Assembly (NCBI RefSeq): GCF_900626285.1
Contig: NZ_LR131148.1
Span: forward strand, 86,742-150,741
Length of the DNA stretch: 64,000 bases
DNA from: Intestinimonas massiliensis (ex Afouda et al. 2020)
GTDB lineage: Bacteria > Bacillota > Clostridia > Oscillospirales > Oscillospiraceae
Direction: 5' to 3'
Part shown: positions 59,489 to 64,000 of the stretch, piece after piece
Layout of the letters: each line of letters begins with the position of its first letter
Position numbering within the stretch: position 1 is the stretch's first letter
Program-made: the position numbers and the translations under genes
Notes under the pieces: generated by a model
Seen by the model: the letters and a program-made list of their open reading frames with translations, nothing else
Databases searched by the model: none
What the model was told of the DNA's origin: nothing

Positions 59489-61846
59489 ATGAGAGTGAAA
59501 CGTTTGATTTCCGGGCTGCTGGCCGCCGCCCTGCTGGCGGGGCTGGTCACCCTGGCCCCCGCCTCGGCGGCCGGGGGCTCCGCCTTCACCGACATCCAGG
59601 ATTCCACCACCGCCAACGCCGCGGAGACCCTGCGGGTGCTGGGCGTGGTGGACGGCACCGGCGGCACCGCCTTTAATCCGAGCGGTACCCTGACCCGGGC
59701 GGAGTTCTGCAAAATGGTGGTGGAGATCCTGGGCCGGGGGAATGAGGAACCTGCCCAGCGCAACCGCACCATCTTTACCGACGTGGGTCCGGAGCACTGG
59801 GCCAGAGGCTATGTGAACCTGGCGGCCTCCATCACCATCGGCGGCACCGGCGGTGAGGCGGGAAGCGCCGGTACCCGGCTCATTATGGGCGTGGGGGACG
59901 GCAGCTTCCAGCCCAACCGGGCCATCACCTACGGCGAGGCGGTCACCATGCTCATGCGGGTGCTGGGCTACGGCGACCAGGACGTGGCCTCCGGAGCCAA
60001 CTGGTATGACGGCTATGTGGGTCTGGCCATCTCCTCCGGTCTGGCCGACGGGCTGAGCCTGTCCGGCGCCTCCACCATCACCAGAGGGCAGGCCGCCATC
60101 CTGTTCTACAACCTGCTGTTCACCAGCCCCAAGGACAGCGAGAGCATTTACCTGGGCAACCTGGGCGGCAGCCTGGAGGACAACGTCATCGTGCTGTCCA
60201 CCGACGCCACCGCCGAGGACGGCACCACCGGCTCGGTGCTCACCACCTCCGGCACCTACAAGACCGACCGCACCACGTTCGGCAGCGAGCTGTGCGGTAC
60301 CAAGGGCCGGATCGTGCTGGACAAGAACAAGAAGCTGCTGGCCATCCTGCCGGAGGAGAGCGCCACCTTCCGCAGCGTCACCATCATGGGCAGCCCGGAG
60401 GCCAACTCCATCCCTGTGGTGGGAGGAGATAAGATCTCCGTGACCCTGAACACTCCGGTGTATCGCAGCGACAGTGCGGACTCCACCACCTACGAGGCTG
60501 AGTGGACCGGCCTGCGTACCGGTACCACCCTGGTACTGGCCTACAACGGCTCCGGCAAGCTGGACTACATCTACCTGACCTCCGGCAAGGCCGCGGCCGG
60601 CGATGACAACGTGATGGTAGTCAAGAACAAGCCCACCGGCACCGGCAACCCCTTCACCATCATCACCGGCGGTAAGTCCCCCGCCATTTACAAGAACGGT
60701 GCTCCCGCTCAGGTCAGCGATATCCAGCAGTACGATGTCGGAACCTACGACAAGGCCTCCAATACCCTGTTTGTTTCCGACCTGAAGCTCAGCGGTCTGT
60801 ATGAGGACGCCTATCCCAATGTGGCTGCTCCCTCCAAGGTGACCGTGATGGGCGTGACCCTGGATGTACTGCCCAGCGCGGTCTCCGACCTGGCCGCCTT
60901 CAAGGTGGGAGATAAGGTCACCTTCCTGCTTACCACCACCGGACAGGTGGCGGGCGCGGTGTCTCCCAGTGTGGCCCAGTCCAATGCAGTGGGCGTAGCC
61001 AAGGTCGAATCCAAGGACAGCGTCTCCATTGTGCTGCTGGATGGCCTGCTTACACTCACCGGAAAGACCACCATGAGCGAATCCGCCGCCCAGCTGCTCA
61101 ACGGCCGGCTGGTGACGGTCTCCTCCTACAAGAAGGGCTACCTCTCTCTGAGCAAGGTGACCGGCAGCGGCGCCCCCGCCGCCCTGAACCTGGAGACCGG
61201 AAAGATGGGCAGCAAGGAGCTCTCTCCCAGCGCCCGGTTCTTTGAGCAGGTGGGCAATGGCACCCTGGTGGAGATCCAGCGCAGCGACATCACCATGCAC
61301 ACCATTCCCGCCTCCAAGATCCCCTACGTGGGCTACGACTGGGCCGGACGAGCGGATAAGCTGGTGCTCAACGACGTCACCGGAGACCGGTATCTCTACG
61401 GCGAGATCCTCTACAAGCGGGCGGACCCGGACGGAGATGTGACCTATGACAGTGTTAAGATCCGCAACAGCGGCGGCGAGCAGGAGTTTGTCACCTACTA
61501 TATAGACGGCCTGAAGAACGGTATCATGGGCGGCGTGGCCCCCTCGCTGGATAAGCTGGGCGGTCAGACCAAGGTAGGCGGGTTTATGCCCCTCCAGGAG
61601 GTCAAGGGCGTACAGCGGTCCCAGTTCGATCTGAACACCATGACCCTCACCACCAATTTCATGGTCATTCCCGTGGCGACCAATGTGGAGTGCTACAACA
61701 AGGCCACCGGCGAGTGGTATCAGGTGCAGAACGGAGACGGCAAGGAGGCCCTGAAGCTGGCCCTGGCCTTCTCCAACAACCTGACGGTGTACTATGACCG
61801 CTCCCCCGAGGAGGGCGGCAAGATCCGTGTGGTTGTGGCCCAGTAA
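59489..61846 (+). CDS. S-layer homology domain surface protein
   Basis: A 785-residue exported protein with a signal peptide (about 1-27, ending in APASA). Three SLH units fill the N-terminal part, around FTDIQDSTTANAAETLRVLG, TRAEFCKMVVEILG, FTDVGPEHWARGYVNLAAS, ITYGEAVTMLMRVLGY and ITRGQAAILFYNLLF. The remaining ~550 residues are beta-rich without a family I recognise. It is the last gene of the exporter operon, with an AAAGGAGAG site. It may be cargo or a wall-anchoring partner (inference). Confidence 0.85.
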   Translation: MRVKRLISGLLAAALLAGLVTLAPASAAGGSAFTDIQDSTTANAAETLRVLGVVDGTGGTAFNPSGTLTRAEFCKMVVEILGRGNEEPAQRNRTIFTDVGPEHWARGYVNLAASITIGGTGGEAGSAGTRLIMGVGDGSFQPNRAITYGEAVTMLMRVLGYGDQDVASGANWYDGYVGLAISSGLADGLSLSGASTITRGQAAILFYNLLFTSPKDSESIYLGNLGGSLEDNVIVLSTDATAEDGTTGSVLTTSGTYKTDRTTFGSELCGTKGRIVLDKNKKLLAILPEESATFRSVTIMGSPEANSIPVVGGDKISVTLNTPVYRSDSADSTTYEAEWTGLRTGTTLVLAYNGSGKLDYIYLTSGKAAAGDDNVMVVKNKPTGTGNPFTIITGGKSPAIYKNGAPAQVSDIQQYDVGTYDKASNTLFVSDLKLSGLYEDAYPNVAAPSKVTVMGVTLDVLPSAVSDLAAFKVGDKVTFLLTTTGQVAGAVSPSVAQSNAVGVAKVESKDSVSIVLLDGLLTLTGKTTMSESAAQLLNGRLVTVSSYKKGYLSLSKVTGSGAPAALNLETGKMGSKELSPSARFFEQVGNGTLVEIQRSDITMHTIPASKIPYVGYDWAGRADKLVLNDVTGDRYLYGEILYKRADPDGDVTYDSVKIRNSGGEQEFVTYYIDGLKNGIMGGVAPSLDKLGGQTKVGGFMPLQEVKGVQRSQFDLNTMTLTTNFMVIPVATNVECYNKATGEWYQVQNGDGKEALKLALAFSNNLTVYYDRSPEEGGKIRVVVAQ

Positions 61847-61856
61847 GGCAAAGCAG

Positions 61857-61877
61857 AAGGACCCCCTGATGCAGATG
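61857..61877. terminator. Left half of a terminator-like hairpin split by IS copy 2
   Basis: AAGGACCCCCTGATGC (61857-61872) pairs perfectly with GCATCAGGGGGTCCTT at 63188-63203. The IS lies between them, at the loop (AGAT), with GATG duplicated. In the uninterrupted state it lay between the convergent SLH and DUF308 genes; T runs are modest on both sides. Confidence 0.75.
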
Positions 61878-61937
61878 TGAACTGCCCCAGATTGTGCGGA
61901 CAGTACAAAAAAGAGCCCTGGTAGGAAATATGAAGTT

Positions 61938-62813
61938 TTAGGAGGAGAGGCGTCGCGCAAGCGGCGCCTCTCCAGTTTTCAACTGGATGCGCTCATGGTT
62001 GTAAAAATGGATGTAACGGTCAATCATCTCGTTAGCCTCAGAGAAAGAGGCAGGTTTGTGTCGGTAAATACATTCTGTTTTGAGGATAGAGAAAAAATTC
62101 TCTGCCATGGCATTGTCATAAGGGTTTCCGCATCTTGACATAGACGGCGTAATGCCGTATGTTTGAGTCAGCTCAAAATATGCTTGTGAGGCGTACTGAG
62201 CACCCTGGTCGCTGTGGAGCTGCAACTCTGCAGCGACCCTCTTTTTCTCTCGCTTCATGGCCAGACGAATCGTGTCCAAAACCAGATTCACAGTTTGTTC
62301 TGTCCCGGTTTTGTAAGCTACAATGCTATTGTCATAGAGGTCCCGGATCATGGACAGGTACAGTACGCCCTGGTTGGTGTGGATATAGGAGATGTCCGTT
62401 ACCCATTTGCTGTTGGGCTTGTCCGCATAAAACTGCCGGTTGAGCAGATTTTTGTACCTGTGAACCTGCTGCCCCATTTGCTGCCATTTCCTGCGGCGGC
62501 GGATTTCAGACAGCAGATCGTACTTTTTCATAATTCGCAGCACAGTTTTGGGATTACAGAAAATATTCTGACTTTTCAGCCATATCCACATCCGCCGGTA
62601 CCCGTAGGTACGCAAGGTGCGTTGCCGCTGCCGTGCAAGCATTTCCGCAAGAGTGGCATCCTTTTCTGGTCTGCCCAGGCGATGGACAAAGGCGTAGTAG
62701 CCGCTTCTGGATACTCCAAAAAATTTACACATGACTGCCACTGGATACTCAGTTCTGTGACGATATATGACATGGTATTTTACCCTTGCCCTCACTTCCT
62801 TCCTGTGAAGCAC
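61938..62813 (-). CDS. IS3-family transposase OrfB (DDE integrase), copy 2
   Basis: A 291-residue integrase-core protein. WVTDISYI, LHSDQGAQY and NAMAENFF supply the DD(35)E residues. It keeps the usual GVSRSGYY where copy 1 has VVSRSGYY. Other changes include EYPVAV for EHPVAV, YRLGRP to HRLGRP, REKKR for REKKK and HFYNHERIQ for QFYKHERIQ. It overlaps orfA by 22 bases in the -1 frame. No break is visible, so the copy may be active. Confidence 0.93.
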   Translation of the reverse strand: MLHRKEVRARVKYHVIYRHRTEYPVAVMCKFFGVSRSGYYAFVHRLGRPEKDATLAEMLARQRQRTLRTYGYRRMWIWLKSQNIFCNPKTVLRIMKKYDLLSEIRRRRKWQQMGQQVHRYKNLLNRQFYADKPNSKWVTDISYIHTNQGVLYLSMIRDLYDNSIVAYKTGTEQTVNLVLDTIRLAMKREKKRVAAELQLHSDQGAQYASQAYFELTQTYGITPSMSRCGNPYDNAMAENFFSILKTECIYRHKPASFSEANEMIDRYIHFYNHERIQLKTGEAPLARRLSS

Positions 62814-63106
62814 AGAAAATCCCGCAGCAGCTTATTCTCCATACGAAGCCGCTGGATTTCATAGGCCTGCTCTGACACAATGTCTTTTGGTGCGGCGCCT
62901 TTCCTCGGCCGTCCTTTGGGCCGCGGGAGAATGCCGGCTTCCAATTTGCGTTCTTTTCTTCGCTCACGCTTAAGCAGCCTTTTTACCACCTGCTTATCCT
63001 GAAAGCCGTAGTATTCTGCAACTTCCCGCTGGGTTTTCCCCTCTGCTATCATTGCCTTGATTTCAGGCAGAAGTACTTGAACGTGTGTGTAATTCCGTTT
63101 TCCCAT
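62792..63106 (-). CDS. IS3-family transposase OrfA, copy 2
   Basis: A 104-residue helix-turn-helix protein, nearly identical to copy 1, with GAAPKD for GVAPRD and LLRDF for LLQDF. It has the same basic and zipper-like segments. It is intact and supplies DNA binding and the N-terminal half of the OrfAB transposase. Confidence 0.9.
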   Translation of the reverse strand: MGKRNYTHVQVLLPEIKAMIAEGKTQREVAEYYGFQDKQVVKRLLKRERRKERKLEAGILPRPKGRPRKGAAPKDIVSEQAYEIQRLRMENKLLRDFLCFTGRK

Positions 63107-63109
63107 GAC

Positions 63110-63152
63110 AAGACCCCCTGATGTAGTCTATTTTCCTACATCAGGGGGCCTT
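63110..63152 (-). terminator. Internal hairpin at the left end of IS copy 2
   Basis: The same 17-bp-arm hairpin as in copy 1, here with one arm base changed (GGCCCCC for GACCCCC), upstream of orfA. Confidence 0.65.
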
Positions 63153-63184
63153 TTGTCACTGTCCGTTTTTACTGGACCTGTTCA

Positions 63185-63207
63185 GATGCATCAGGGGGTC
63201 CTTCTTA
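63185..63207. terminator. Right half of the hairpin split by IS copy 2
   Basis: GCATCAGGGGGTCCTT (63188-63203) is the partner of the arm at 61857-61872. The T tract is short (CTTCTTAT), so terminator strength would have been moderate. Confidence 0.7.
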
Positions 63208-63214
63208 TATCGAT

Positions 63215-63802
63215 TTATTCCGGATCTACCGGGTCCACTTCAACAGGGTGGGTCTTGCGGTATTCTCTGGTCCAGCGGGAGAGCTGGAACAGGGTCCACA
63301 GGTCGGCGGCGCCGGAGTAGAGCAGGGACGCGCCGATGAGCTGTACCAGCGTGGTGCCCGCCAGTATGGGCCGGAACACCACCACCAGTCCCAGCACCAC
63401 CGTGATGAGGGAGAGGACCAGGTAGATGGTCCAGCCGCCGTGCTCCATCCGCCGCAGCTCCAGGGCACGCATCAGGTTGAGCAGGCCGTCGATGAGGATG
63501 TAGAGCCCCAGGATCACGGTGAGAATGCTCTGGAACAGGGCGGGCTGGAGCAGCAGCACCGCTCCCACAGCGGCGGCCACGATGCCCAGCAGCAGGGTGA
63601 GGAAGCTGCCTGCCGTCCGCACCTCCGCCCGGCAGAAGCCTACGATGGCGAACACGCCGTACAGCAGCAGGATGCCGCCGGTGAGGTAGCACAGAACGTC
63701 CATGACGGTGGCGGGCCAGATCAGCAGCACCAGGCCTAGCAGTATATAGAGAATGGAGAGCAGCACAAAGCTGACGCTGAGATTTTTCAGCCGGTCTCTC
63801 AT
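63215..63802 (-). CDS. DUF308/HdeD-like membrane protein
   Basis: A 195-residue protein with six membrane spans in three helical pairs, the DUF308 layout also found in HdeD. Segments such as LLSILYILLGLVLLIWP, GGILLLYGVFAIVGF and ILGLYILIDGLLNLMRA are repeated variants of the same unit. The tail is acidic and Pro-rich. HdeD in E. coli is linked to acid resistance, but no role is known for this branch. Confidence 0.82.
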   Translation of the reverse strand: MRDRLKNLSVSFVLLSILYILLGLVLLIWPATVMDVLCYLTGGILLLYGVFAIVGFCRAEVRTAGSFLTLLLGIVAAAVGAVLLLQPALFQSILTVILGLYILIDGLLNLMRALELRRMEHGGWTIYLVLSLITVVLGLVVVFRPILAGTTLVQLIGASLLYSGAADLWTLFQLSRWTREYRKTHPVEVDPVDPE

Positions 63803-63833
63803 AGTAAGACCTTCCTTTCCGGGGCCGGGCAGA

Positions 63834-64000
63834 TCACTGCCAGCCCTTGCACACGTCGATCCAGCCGGCGCTGTTGGACAGCTGGGCCAGTTCGTCGCAG
63901 TTGAGCTTTACGGCGGAGGCGGCGTTGCCCGCCGCGGGGTAAATGACGTCGAACCGTTTCAGGGACACGTCCAGGTAGGTGGTGACGTTGGGGTGGGTGA
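63834..64000 (-). CDS. C-terminal fragment of a gene cut by the window edge
   Basis: An open frame on the minus strand runs off the right edge and ends with TGA at 63834-63836. The visible 55 residues include HPNVTTYLDVSLKRFDVIYP and NSAGWIDVCKGWQ at the end. I do not recognise the family. It lies 31 bases upstream of the DUF308 gene on the same strand and may be in its operon. Confidence 0.55.
   Translation of the reverse strand, partial: THPNVTTYLDVSLKRFDVIYPAAGNAASAVKLNCDELAQLSNSAGWIDVCKGWQ

Larger units (their letters stand above)
61878..63184 (-). mobile_element. IS3-family insertion sequence, copy 2 (1307 bp)
   Basis: The same element as at 54076-55382, of exactly the same length and inverted. 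It has the same ~27-bp terminal inverted repeats and is flanked by the 4-bp duplication GATG (61874-61877 and 63185-63188). Several amino acid and base differences from copy 1 show that the two are not a fresh duplication. The two copies bracket the exporter operon as an inverted pair. Confidence 0.93.

Noticed and set aside
58244..61960. 1238-codon open frame opposite the permease and SLH genes
   Set aside because: Antisense shadow spanning two real genes; composition is the reverse reading of high-GC codons and no family is recognisable.

Overview
The window is about 64 kb of GC-rich bacterial chromosome. It looks like a spore-forming, anaerobic member of the Clostridia, probably an Oscillospiraceae-type organism of the Flavonifractor/Lawsonibacter/Intestinimonas kind (inference). 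The evidence is a complete spoIIAA-spoIIAB-sigF operon, spoIVB, spo0A, an IseA-like lipoprotein, two T-box leaders, a six-gene Rnf complex, SLH-domain surface proteins and low-GC promoters between high-GC genes. The first ~200 bases are not normal sequence. They are a C-rich, decayed mirror copy of bases 198-367, so the window begins at a fold-back, probably artefactual, contig end.

Layout: (1) 0.2-3.7 kb, the tail of a Gly/Phe/Arg-rich protein, an OmpR-type two-component system and a DUF975 membrane protein. (2) 3.7-10.3 kb, minus strand: the branched-chain amino acid genes ilvD, ilvC and ilvBN, plus two small lipoproteins. ilvBN has a T-box leader that probably reads valine. ilvD and ilvC share a 30-bp upstream element. 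(3) 10.5-15.8 kb: rnfCDGEAB. (4) 15.8-22.6 kb: small conserved genes, an aspartate carbamoyltransferase that carries a PyrI-like zinc domain, and valS behind its own T-box. (5) 22.7-28.6 kb: IseA-like lipoprotein, spoIIA operon, GT2/GtrA pair, DUF362-ferredoxin and cytidine deaminase. (6) 28.7-33.6 kb: polysaccharide deacetylase, then the ApbE/NusG-II/Gx-transporter trio, whose ApbE could flavinylate RnfG and RnfD. (7) 33.8-39.8 kb: spoIVB, pnuC behind a strong attenuator-like hairpin, spo0A with 0A-box-like repeats, a TetR regulator divergent from a TSCPD protein, and a FUSC-type membrane protein. (8) 39.9-54.0 kb: housekeeping genes (mutY, tdk, pflX-like, rluA-like, hemW, an SLH-anchored phosphodiester glycosidase, an ArsC/Spx-like gene, lplA, murA, walJ/yycJ, rlmH and a phosphohexomutase). 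(9) 54.1-63.2 kb: a MacA/MacB-like ABC export operon ending in an SLH protein, bracketed by two 1307-bp copies of one IS3-family element in opposite orientation. (10) A DUF308 membrane protein and a gene fragment at the right edge.

The most notable observation is that both IS copies sit at the loop of an intrinsic-terminator-like hairpin. In each case joining the flanks and removing one 3- or 4-bp target duplication restores a perfect 16-bp stem. The element also carries an internal hairpin that shares a 12-base arm sequence with one of its targets. Together these suggest an insertion sequence that seeks terminator hairpins. Other points for a second look are the pnuC leader, the shared ilvD/ilvC upstream motif, the PyrB-zinc-domain fusion, the promoter/0A box inside the terminator before spoIIA, and the palindromic -35 shared by two divergent promoters.
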